Positions 4,739 through 10,925 of a stretch of DNA of 10,925 nt are shown piece by piece (position 1 is the first letter of the stretch; each line of letters starts with the position of its first letter). The notes below the pieces were generated by a model. It was not told where the DNA came from, did no database searches, and worked only from the letters and a program-made list of their open reading frames with translations. The stretch comes from Nitrososphaerales archaeon TH5895. Lineage in GTDB: Archaea; Thermoproteota; Nitrososphaeria; Nitrososphaerales; Nitrososphaeraceae. Location: contig JAATVS010000219.1 of NCBI GenBank assembly GCA_014523695.1, forward strand, positions 1 to 10,925. Reading direction: 5' to 3'. The position numbers were made by a program, and so were the translations under genes.

Positions 4739-6505
4739 ATGGATAAGAAAAATATACTAAATTCTCGAACCCTTTATAAGAAGGATAACTGGTTTCGGGA
4801 TTCTTTCGGAAGATATGTCATGTTCAGAGGCGTGAACTTTGGCTCGAGAAGCAAGCTTCCTCCTTACCTTCCCATCTCCCCTCTTAATGCTAAGACGATA
4901 TCTGCAAATGAGCTTACAAGTGAAATCGAGTCTGTGACCAGGGAACTTGACCTCTTAAAAGAGTCCGGGTTTAATGCGGTTAGATTTGTTCTCTCTTGGA
5001 AAGCCTTAGAGCCCACGCCTAATTCAAACCTTGATCGGATTCTACCAGAGGGAGAAGAGTACCTGAAACTCGTACAACAGATCATTGATGAACTTTACTC
5101 GCGCAATCTCCTGGTCCTACTTGATTTCCATCAAGATATAGCTCATGAGGTATGTGGTGGAGATGGATTTCCTGATTGGGCTCTCGCCCTTAATAACGAA
5201 GTCAAGAGACCAGATAAACCGGTGAAAAATAATAGGCTATGGGCCATGTCGTACCAACTAAATAAACTCGTCAAGAACACGCTATTTTCATTCTATCATA
5301 ACGATTTGACTAATGATGAGATGAGGCTCTCTCATTATCCGGTCAGGACTCATCTTGAAAAAACCATAGGGCAGACAATTAAATTCTTCAAGAACGCAAA
5401 GGAAGGAGAAGGTCACCCTGCCATCTTTGGTGTCGACCTATTCAATGAGCCGCACCCTGCAGGGATTGACAAACTTGAATTCGAATCAAAGCTATTAAAG
5501 GAGTATTATCTCAATGCTTTCCATGAAATAAGGAAGCATGATGACAAAATCTTTGTGTTCGTTGAGCCACGCGTTGATTGGACTGCATTTTCTTCAGAAG
5601 AGATGAACAAGAAATTGACCGGCTGGGATAAGGCTAAGAAATTCGATCTAAGAAGATTTCTGCGCATCGGTGATATGGAAATGGTACGCTCGCCTTTAGA
5701 TGAAGGAACATACACAAAGAAAGGACTCATGGATCCTCCCAAGGAGATAAATACATATCTTCCTGGGAAAACTGATTGGCCCGCTGAATTTCTGGAAAGA
5801 GGAGTATTTTCGTTCCATTATTACGATACTCGGGCTATAATGTCATCCTTTGGCATGATCCCCGACAATATATCAAAATACAAGCAGGATTGGCCTGATG
5901 TATTTGAAAGGATCGTATCTGCAGGATATGAAAGAGATCTGATTCCATTTCTAACAGAATTCGGTGGAACTCAAGAGTCGGAACAGATTGGGCCATACAT
6001 TAATCTGCAATACATTCAAGTTGAATCTCAGTTGTTAAATTCTACCTACTGGAATTATGACCTCTATAACACTAAGGATGGAAAGGACAATTGGAATCGC
6101 GAGAATTTTTCTCTACTAGGTCCTCAAAGAAAACCAAGACACCTAGATCTTGCGACCAGACCCTATCCTTTGCTGAGTTCTGCCAAACCAGTACATCTTT
6201 CCTTTGATACCAAAAACAAATACTTTTCACTGATGCTTGAAGGTAGTGTAATAGATGAGCCTACCGTAATATTTGTACCTAAAAATACTCACTACCATAA
6301 GGGATTCTATTTGTGGTCAACGTCAACTACTAAAGAGTCTGTAGAATGGGATGTTGATGACCAACTCTTGTACTGGAAACCGTCCAAGGAGCTACACAGT
6401 AATACTATAGTCATTTCAGAAAGGAATGACGTCCAAATCGGTAAGCTTCCTAAGGAAGTTAGTGGGATCTTTTCAACTTTGACTCCTTTGGGAGGATTTG
6501 AATGA
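4739..6505 (+). CDS. Glycoside hydrolase family 5 protein, endoglycoceramidase-like
   Basis: This 588-residue retaining glycosidase shows the GH5 TIM-barrel landmarks: 'FRGVNFGSRSK' (29-39), 'LKESGFNAVRFVLSWKALEP' (73-92, with Arg82), 'LLDFHQD' (127-133, His131), the acid/base in 'DLFNEPHP' (E237), 'FSFHYYD' (357-363) and the nucleophile in 'LTEFGG' (E407). 'DFHQD....GGDGFPDWA', a large insertion between these motifs, and a C-terminal beta domain entered by 'ATRPYPLLSSAKP' (472-484) are the pattern of endoglycoceramidases and steryl-glucosidase relatives rather than cellulases. Those enzymes cleave the sugar from glycolipids. No signal peptide or membrane segment is visible, so the enzyme is probably cytoplasmic. 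Substrate is unknown; a glycolipid is inference from family resemblance. It is monocistronic and convergent with the HdeD-like gene. Confidence 0.85.
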   Translation: MDKKNILNSRTLYKKDNWFRDSFGRYVMFRGVNFGSRSKLPPYLPISPLNAKTISANELTSEIESVTRELDLLKESGFNAVRFVLSWKALEPTPNSNLDRILPEGEEYLKLVQQIIDELYSRNLLVLLDFHQDIAHEVCGGDGFPDWALALNNEVKRPDKPVKNNRLWAMSYQLNKLVKNTLFSFYHNDLTNDEMRLSHYPVRTHLEKTIGQTIKFFKNAKEGEGHPAIFGVDLFNEPHPAGIDKLEFESKLLKEYYLNAFHEIRKHDDKIFVFVEPRVDWTAFSSEEMNKKLTGWDKAKKFDLRRFLRIGDMEMVRSPLDEGTYTKKGLMDPPKEINTYLPGKTDWPAEFLERGVFSFHYYDTRAIMSSFGMIPDNISKYKQDWPDVFERIVSAGYERDLIPFLTEFGGTQESEQIGPYINLQYIQVESQLLNSTYWNYDLYNTKDGKDNWNRENFSLLGPQRKPRHLDLATRPYPLLSSAKPVHLSFDTKNKYFSLMLEGSVIDEPTVIFVPKNTHYHKGFYLWSTSTTKESVEWDVDDQLLYWKPSKELHSNTIVISERNDVQIGKLPKEVSGIFSTLTPLGGFE

Positions 6506-6862
6506 AATGGATCAATAATGCTGGCGGCGATAAATTGCAAAATGAGTTTGTGTATATATTAAATCCAGTTTTCATATATCAAAATGGGTATAGTGCACTT
6601 ATCTAGTAGTCTACCTATCACAACCCTCTGATCTACGAGGTGGCCACACATCGAGAACCCCCAGTATACCTATCTATTTAGTGATTTAATCTCCAGGTAC
6701 TTCATCACATTAACGAAACCTAATGTGAATTGTATCATGAAGGGATGTAAAGAATGCTAATTATTTCTTACGACCATACGTGACTGAAACATGATAATTT
6801 GCCCCCAGAAACATGGTTGATAATCTCACTGCATTGACAGGAAGAATAGGATCTGAAGATTC
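6506..6862. other. Gene-free region between convergent genes
   Basis: About 357 bases separate the GH5 stop from the stop of the HdeD-like gene. No coding frame is supported. The only clear structure is the perfect 8-bp inverted repeat at 6705-6728. The rest is AT-rich with no long T-run. Confidence 0.55.
6705..6728. repeat. 8-bp inverted repeat in a convergent intergenic region
   Basis: TCACATTA (6705-6712), an 8-nt spacer and TAATGTGA (6721-6728) form a perfect dyad. Between convergent genes it could mark transcript ends or bind a protein. No T-run follows on either strand, so a classical terminator is not supported. Confidence 0.4.
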
Positions 6863-7492
6863 TCAGAAAATTTTCTTCGCAATGTAACCTTCGCCTTTAA
6901 CTCCTCTCACTATCATGCTGATCCCTACTATTATGAGCGTGATAGAAAGCATGAAGACAAGAAGCATCACACCGAAAGTGGTTGGATTTGCAATTATTAG
7001 AATGGCTACCACGATACAAAGAATTCCGACGCCCACACTGAGGTATTTTCTAGTGGCCCGATGAATATCCTCTTCCCTAAATGTATGTATAATGCGAGCA
7101 ATTCCAATAACTAAAAGGGCTATTGCGGCTAAAACTATCAATAAAGCTGCACTAAATACTGGAAACTCCATAAGCACGATTGATAGGGCGATAATTAAAA
7201 GTCCTAACGCAATATTCGCGATCCTTGATGATTTGTACTTTGATGGCTTTGTTGTAATTGTTGCTGTTGTCGTAGTTGTCGTCGTTGTCGTAGATGTCGT
7301 AGATGTTGCTTTAACCACTCCGAAGCAAATTCTTTCAATTCCTATGATTAGAAAAATGAGCGATAAGAGGAGCACAGTCGTTGAAATAGACGAGCCTGGA
7401 ACAAACAGGATAATTGCAGCTAACAAAACAGAAATTGAACCCAGCACGATCTGGAGCATTCGCAGCCAAGGAGGAATCCTCGCAATTTGCAT
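6863..7492 (-). CDS. HdeD/DUF308-family membrane protein with threonine-rich insert
   Basis: This 209-residue integral membrane protein is built from three similar helical hairpins (about 15-60, 91-138 and 150-197), six membrane segments in all. Each hairpin has a central Pro turn (FVPG, EFP, ANP) and ends in a G-I-x-R/M-I-type motif, the hallmark of HdeD-like (DUF308) proteins. E. coli HdeD is linked to acid resistance, but the biochemical role of the family is not known. Between hairpins 1 and 2 lies a run of almost pure threonine (63-81) followed by a basic KPSKYKSSR, which the paralogue at the right edge lacks. TATA box acttatata is upstream, and gagagg about 10 nt before the ATG could be a weak ribosome-binding site. 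It is divergent from the MFS gene. Confidence 0.85.
   Translation of the reverse strand: MQIARIPPWLRMLQIVLGSISVLLAAIILFVPGSSISTTVLLLSLIFLIIGIERICFGVVKATSTTSTTTTTTTTTATITTKPSKYKSSRIANIALGLLIIALSIVLMEFPVFSAALLIVLAAIALLVIGIARIIHTFREEDIHRATRKYLSVGVGILCIVVAILIIANPTTFGVMLLVFMLSITLIIVGISMIVRGVKGEGYIAKKIF
7250..7306 (-). repeat. ACN triplet tract encoding poly-threonine
   Basis: On the - strand the tract is a degenerate ACN/GCN triplet array (gttgtcgta-like on +) encoding 19 residues, nearly all Thr. Such tracts expand and contract by slippage. In the protein it is a flexible loop between two membrane hairpins. Confidence 0.8.
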
Positions 7493-7530
7493 TATTTTTG
7501 TTCCTCTCGTACCACAGCATCAACAGGTCC

Positions 7531-7540
7531 TATATAAGTA
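7531..7540 (-). promoter_or_regulatory. TATA box of the HdeD-like gene
   Basis: On the - strand, tacttatata with a purine-rich ggaga just upstream (BRE-like) is centred about 43 nt before the ATG at 7492. This leaves a short leader of about 18 nt that contains the possible ribosome-binding site gagagg. Confidence 0.5.
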
Positions 7541-7573
7541 TCTCCTAAACCAGGAGCCTTGACATAAGGTTAA

Positions 7574-7585
7574 TATGTTATACAT
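7574..7585 (+). promoter_or_regulatory. TATA box of the MFS gene
   Basis: The element tatgttatacat predicts transcription near 7605, just before an ATG at 7613 and far upstream of the TTG at 7693. It supports the view that the ancestral start is at 7613. Confidence 0.45.
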
Positions 7586-7612
7586 CCTTAACCGGCGATA
7601 TATCAACAGCAC

Positions 7613-7692
7613 ATGATAGCAGTACTGCCATCAAATCTGAGGAGATTTCTTTCGCGGCGTGGAAGTCAGCGATAATACTAACTGGGACTACG
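7613..7692 (+). other. Probable N-terminal coding extension of the MFS gene, out of frame with its ATG
   Basis: The MFS frame stays open upstream of 7693 and reads as protein: DSSTAIKSEEISFAAWKSAI, then ILTGTT, completing the first membrane helix. No ATG, GTG or TTG exists in that frame upstream. The ATG at 7613-7615, correctly spaced from the TATA box, is one base out of frame and alone would give a 20-residue dead end. Adding one A after it (ATGAATAGC instead of ATGATAGC) would give M-N-S-S-T-A-I-K in frame. I infer a single-base deletion, either an assembly error or a real lesion. Confidence 0.6.
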
Positions 7693-9156
7693 TTGCTGAT
7701 TCTGTTTTTACATACTTCTCTATCACCTGCTATTCCAGTTATAGCTGACGATTTTGGTGTGGATCAGGCCCTTGCATCATGGGTCATGTCTGTTTACATG
7801 ATCTCAGGAGCTGTCATGACTATACTCATCGGTAGATTCAGTGACATTTTTGGAGCAAAAAAAATGTTGTTACTCATGATGATGATATATACTGCTGCTA
7901 CTGTTTTTGCAGGATTCTCTCAAGACATTTACACTTTACTGACTATAAGGGCGATTCAGGGTATCGCTATTGCTAACACACCAATAGCCCTAAAAATAAT
8001 TAGAGATCAGTTTCCAAAAGGAAAGTTCTCGATTGGTCAGAGTATCGTAACTTCTGCATATTCAGGAGGAATGGCCATAGGTGTAGTATTAGGACCAATC
8101 ATAGTAGCCTCTATTGGTTGGCAATCGATATTCTTTATGTGCGCCCCCATTGCAGCCTTACTGCTCTTTATGTGCTGGCGAGCTCTGCCAGTAGATGAAA
8201 CTGCCAAGATATTGGAGCATGTTCCACCTAACCGGAACCATACTAATGGTGGAAGAATGGAGGGTGCAGACAAGGATGGGTTAGCTAAAAAGAAGGGCAA
8301 GATAGCCTTGGATATTAAAGGAATAGTAACCATGACTGTCTCCCTAGTGTCTTTCCTAGTGGCGATAACTAATAGTGGCTCTGCCTTAGAAAATCCAATA
8401 GGATTCGCGGTTCCACTAGTAATCGGAGCTATCTCACTTATTCTATTCGTACTAGTAGAGAAAAAGTCTAAATCTCCCCTAGTACCGCTGAAGCTGCTAC
8501 TTCAACCACCCATATTTGCAGGAAATATAGCAATGCTAATGTTTGGCGTTGTTCAATATATCATCATAACTGCGATACCACAATTAGGTGCTGCTCCTCA
8601 GGGGTCTGGCCTTGGACTGGATGCAGACCTGGTAGGGTTGTTACAGCTACCTTTATCCTTAGCGGTCTTGATATTTGGTCCAGTCTTCGGATTATTACTA
8701 GCAAAGAAACATAAACTCAATACGATACTGCTGATTCCAAGTATGGTGATCATGTCAATATCCTTTTTGCTCGTTACTATATTCCATAACACCTCGGCAG
8801 ATGTCACGGCGTCACTCTTCATCTTTGGAATTGGGGCTGCGCTTTTGCCTGTCACACTGATCAATATTATAATAGCTCTAACCCCAAGAGAGCTAACAGG
8901 TATATCCTCTGCGGCAACCAGCGATATGAGAATAATTGGTGGAGCTATAGGCCCTGTAATAGCAACTGTAATCATATCGTCCATTCTGATACCAATTGAG
9001 GTGGACGGTACTACTAGCCAGTACCCAAGTCCTACTGCTTTTAATATTGTTTTCATTGTGGGTCTTGTCTTGGCAATTGTGGCTACCATACTTGTAACGC
9101 TTATGCGTGGGCCTGCTGTAAAGGCATTGAATACTGCTGATGTGAAACAGATGTAA
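7693..9156 (+). CDS. MFS drug/solute exporter, 14-helix DHA2 (EmrB/QacA) type
   Basis: The open frame from TTG 7693 gives 487 residues; with the likely true start near 7613 it would be about 514, normal for 14-helix proton-coupled exporters. Numbering from TTG, motif A is GRFSDIFGAKK (47-57) between helices 2 and 3, motif B is RAIQG (86-90) in helix 4, and antiporter motif C is GGMAIGVVLGPII (125-137) in helix 5. A hydrophilic, Lys/Asp/Asn-rich cytoplasmic loop follows helix 6 (about 168-208), and a second bundle runs to the end. Motif C indicates an exporter; the substrate cannot be told. Starting at TTG would cut helix 1 in half, so the TTG start is unlikely to be native. Promoter at 7574-7585. 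It is divergent from the HdeD-like gene and followed after 245 bases by a separately promoted hydrolase. Confidence 0.9.
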   Translation: MLILFLHTSLSPAIPVIADDFGVDQALASWVMSVYMISGAVMTILIGRFSDIFGAKKMLLLMMMIYTAATVFAGFSQDIYTLLTIRAIQGIAIANTPIALKIIRDQFPKGKFSIGQSIVTSAYSGGMAIGVVLGPIIVASIGWQSIFFMCAPIAALLLFMCWRALPVDETAKILEHVPPNRNHTNGGRMEGADKDGLAKKKGKIALDIKGIVTMTVSLVSFLVAITNSGSALENPIGFAVPLVIGAISLILFVLVEKKSKSPLVPLKLLLQPPIFAGNIAMLMFGVVQYIIITAIPQLGAAPQGSGLGLDADLVGLLQLPLSLAVLIFGPVFGLLLAKKHKLNTILLIPSMVIMSISFLLVTIFHNTSADVTASLFIFGIGAALLPVTLINIIIALTPRELTGISSAATSDMRIIGGAIGPVIATVIISSILIPIEVDGTTSQYPSPTAFNIVFIVGLVLAIVATILVTLMRGPAVKALNTADVKQM

Positions 9157-9370
9157 GCATCGAATTGAGCTTGTGATATACACTCTAAACGTTCAATTTG
9201 AATAATGAATGAATCACGCGAATATCAGAACTCAAATATCCTTATTGCCCTTAAATTAGGCTGGTTTTCGTTACGACACTAATTGCGCTGCGATCCTGAC
9301 TAGATATAATAAACTAAACATGATGAGATTCTTTTATTGAATTGGATCTGTCCGCCTGCGCTACAGTATC

Positions 9371-9379
9371 CTTATAAAC
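9371..9379 (+). promoter_or_regulatory. TATA box of the cysteine hydrolase gene
   Basis: cttataaac is centred about 27 nt before the ATG at 9402, which predicts a leaderless transcript. It shows the gene is transcribed independently of the MFS gene. Confidence 0.55.
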
Positions 9380-9401
9380 ACCTCAAGAGAATTTTCTTCA
9401 A

Positions 9402-10142
9402 ATGTTCGAAGTTCAACTTGGTAAATATGCATTTAATTTTGGATTATTGGTAGTAGATATGCAAAACGGATTTGTTAGTAAAGGAGGATCCTACGATCAG
9501 CTTGGTATGAATACCGAAGAGTATAGAAAAATTATACCCAAAACCAAGGAGCTGCTAGATTTTTGTAGAGCAAATCTAATTCCTATTTTTTTTACTGAAG
9601 CCATTAGAGAACCCAGTGGAATAGATCTCTTAACTAGAGTTCACAGGCTACTTCCAGTGACGCGAGAGGAACGACTGAAAGTACCCATATGTGTTAGGGG
9701 AACATGGGACGCGAAAACCATTGATGAAATCAAGCCAGCAGATTCTGATCACGTTGTTATTAAACGGAGAGACTCTGCCTTTCAAGATACCGAATTAAGG
9801 GTCTGGCTACAGAGCGAGAGAATAAATACCCTAATTATTTGCGGAGTCGATACATCAATATGCGTAGAAACGTCATTGCGAGACGCCTTCAATATCGGAT
9901 ATGATGTAATTCTTATTTCAGATGCAACTGCGTCAGGTATTAATAAACATTATGAAACAACATTAGAGAGAGTTCGTGATTATTATGGGTTGGTCATGAC
10001 AGTAGAACGATTCTTTCGAATAGTAAATAGCTTGAAAAAAGTTATGGCTGGAGAGGTTAGGGTTGAAGATATTTCGCAGGATGTCATGACCGATTTCTTG
10101 AAAGAGTTTAATTTATTGGACATTCAGGAGAGAACTGAATGA
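9402..10142 (+). CDS. Isochorismatase-fold cysteine hydrolase
   Basis: This 246-residue cytoplasmic enzyme has the full catalytic triad of the family: D19 in 'LLVVDMQNGFV', K121 in 'VIKRRDSAF' and C154 in 'ICGVDTSICVETSLRDA', with the GV-x-T turn (148-151) before the nucleophile. These enzymes hydrolyse amides or related bonds (N-carbamoyl amides, ureidoacrylate, biuret, nicotinamide) or, in isochorismatase proper, a vinyl ether. The extended N-terminal region (GGSYDQLGMNTEEYRKIIPK) and the length resemble RutB / N-carbamoyl-amidase-like members more than nicotinamidases. The C-terminal tail (about 212-246) is helical and acidic and extends past the core fold. The substrate is not determinable. 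A role in releasing ammonia from organic nitrogen would suit an ammonia oxidiser but is speculation. It has its own promoter and a leaderless start. Confidence 0.88.
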   Translation: MFEVQLGKYAFNFGLLVVDMQNGFVSKGGSYDQLGMNTEEYRKIIPKTKELLDFCRANLIPIFFTEAIREPSGIDLLTRVHRLLPVTREERLKVPICVRGTWDAKTIDEIKPADSDHVVIKRRDSAFQDTELRVWLQSERINTLIICGVDTSICVETSLRDAFNIGYDVILISDATASGINKHYETTLERVRDYYGLVMTVERFFRIVNSLKKVMAGEVRVEDISQDVMTDFLKEFNLLDIQERTE

Positions 10143-10459
10143 ATTAGTATGCAGAGATCAAAAAAAGCCTACGCCGTCAATGTTGGGTATGGTTAATCCT
10201 GAGAGAATTGAACCCCCCTAACAAGTCGAGTAGAAACATTTACCAATCATACAATAGACAAGAATTAGTCCTTTACGGTATATGTTAAATTCGGGATTAG
10301 TCGGCATCGGCCTTAACAACAAACCTAGTGATTGAATCCAAAAAATGAGTAGAGTGAACCTTACCGCAATTATAAAGCCATTTTACATCAACGTCAACTT
10401 CTATCGTTAACTTCACGACCTCATAACGGATCTAGAGTGTCAATAGTTTATTATTATAT
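10143..10459. other. Gene-free region between hydrolase and second HdeD-like gene
   Basis: About 317 AT-rich bases lie between convergent genes, with no supported coding frame. They hold a run of seven A (10160-10166), which is a T7 tract on the - strand and a candidate end for the leftward transcript. They also hold an imperfect repeat, CGTCAACTTC (10392-10401) and CGTTAACTTC (10405-10414), spaced 13 bases apart. Confidence 0.5.
10160..10166 (-). terminator. T7 tract, possible terminator of the second HdeD-like gene
   Basis: On the - strand the sequence reads ggcTTTTTTTgatc after a GC-rich acggcg. Oligo-T alone can stop archaeal RNA polymerase. It lies about 290 nt past the stop codon, which is far, so the assignment is weak. 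Confidence 0.25.
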
Positions 10460-10925
10460 TTACCGTCCAGGGGTCGGCAGCCTCATTCTTCTTCCTTTAA
10501 TCCCAGCTATAACCATTTCTATTCCGACTATCAGTACGGCTATTGCGATTATGAGGCCTACGAATGCAGCTCCAAATCCAGGTGAAACCATTATCAAGAT
10601 GCCTAGGACAATTTCCAATGCTCCCACACCAATACGGAATCCTCTTGACCAGCCCCGGCGCTCTTTGTCTCCAAATCCATGCACAAGTCTTGAGATACCA
10701 TCTATAAGGAGTACAATTCCGATAAGTATTAACACAAATACGCCCACTGCCGATGGAAATGCAATTACTATAAGTGAGAGTATGATAACTAAGATTCCTA
10801 AACCGATACTTGCCATACGAGATTTGCTCTTTACAAAGAGCCCACTGATAACACTTTCAATACCTACAATTAGCAAAAGGATTCCTATAATAAAGATAAT
10901 TGTAGTCAAAACGGCTCCTGGAATA
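10460..10925 (-). CDS. HdeD/DUF308-family membrane protein, 5' end outside the window
   Basis: The frame runs off the right edge. The upstream codons at the edge (IPGAV) continue the first hairpin, so the internal TTG at 10909 is not the true start. The visible 155 residues contain the second half of hairpin 1, all of hairpin 2 and hairpin 3, each with a central Pro turn (IPG, AFP, SPG) and ends like GIESVISGLF and GIEMVIAGIKG. The tail is basic (GRRMRLPTPGR), probably cytoplasmic. It is a paralogue of the 6863-7492 gene, sharing the three-hairpin plan, but it has only a short KSKSR linker where the other has poly-threonine. The family's molecular role is unknown. Confidence 0.85.
   Translation of the reverse strand, partial: IPGAVLTTIIFIIGILLLIVGIESVISGLFVKSKSRMASIGLGILVIILSLIVIAFPSAVGVFVLILIGIVLLIDGISRLVHGFGDKERRGWSRGFRIGVGALEIVLGILIMVSPGFGAAFVGLIIAIAVLIVGIEMVIAGIKGRRMRLPTPGR

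Noticed and set aside
7092..7562. 156-codon + strand open frame with a Val-rich run
   Set aside because: It is the antisense of the HdeD-like gene; the Val run is the complement of the threonine triplet tract.
7613..7675. Short ORF from ATG 7613 as a separate small gene
   Set aside because: It is only 20 codons long, and the MFS reading frame across the same bases looks like genuine coding sequence.
8598..9089. 163-codon - strand open frame with hydrophobic stretches
   Set aside because: It is antisense to the MFS gene; hydrophobic helices often give hydrophobic shadows.

Overview
The window looks like a chromosomal segment of a Nitrososphaeria (Thaumarchaeota / Nitrososphaerota) archaeon, probably a soil-type ammonia oxidiser lineage. 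The lineage call is inference. It rests on an intron-containing tRNA-Leu with a good bulge-helix-bulge, a crenarchaeal/SOSS-B-type single-OB-fold SSB, a PAC2-family archaeal proteasome chaperone homologue and a Dpo4-type polymerase with a PCNA-binding tail. Promoters also fit: archaeal TATA boxes lie about 26-38 nt before start codons, with few Shine-Dalgarno sites, as expected for leaderless or short-leader transcripts.

Layout: the left edge (1-69) may hold the last 22 codons of a + strand gene, followed by a 9-bp hairpin. tRNA-Leu(CAA) is on the - strand (214-319). The SSB gene (410-754, +) converges on a PAC2-family gene (829-1629, -). A gap of about 930 bases follows (1630-2558) with no credible gene. 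It contains a compact foldable element at 1855-1975, which is the best candidate here for an undescribed RNA or DNA element. A small conserved-looking hypothetical gene (2559-2879, +) converges on a DinB/Pol IV gene (2937-4298 or 4313, -). Upstream of dinB, and overlapping it by ATGA, is a possible 83-residue one-helix membrane protein (4295-4546, -). A large GH5 glycosidase resembling endoglycoceramidases (4739-6505, +) converges on an HdeD/DUF308 membrane protein with a threonine-rich insert (6863-7492, -). Then come a 14-helix-type MFS exporter (7613/7693-9156, +) with an apparently damaged start, an isochorismatase-fold cysteine hydrolase (9402-10142, +) and, running off the right edge, a second HdeD/DUF308 paralogue (10460-10925, -).

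Most genes have their own promoter, and convergent or divergent pairs are common, so the only likely operon is the small membrane ORF with dinB. Functionally the window mixes information processing (tRNA, SSB, translesion polymerase), proteostasis (PAC2) and an envelope/accessory set (GH5, MFS, two HdeD-like proteins, cysteine hydrolase). I see no insertion sequence, CRISPR array, or defence or toxin-antitoxin module. The items most worth following are the 1855-1975 fold, the dinB upstream overlap, the GH5 enzyme and the MFS start defect.
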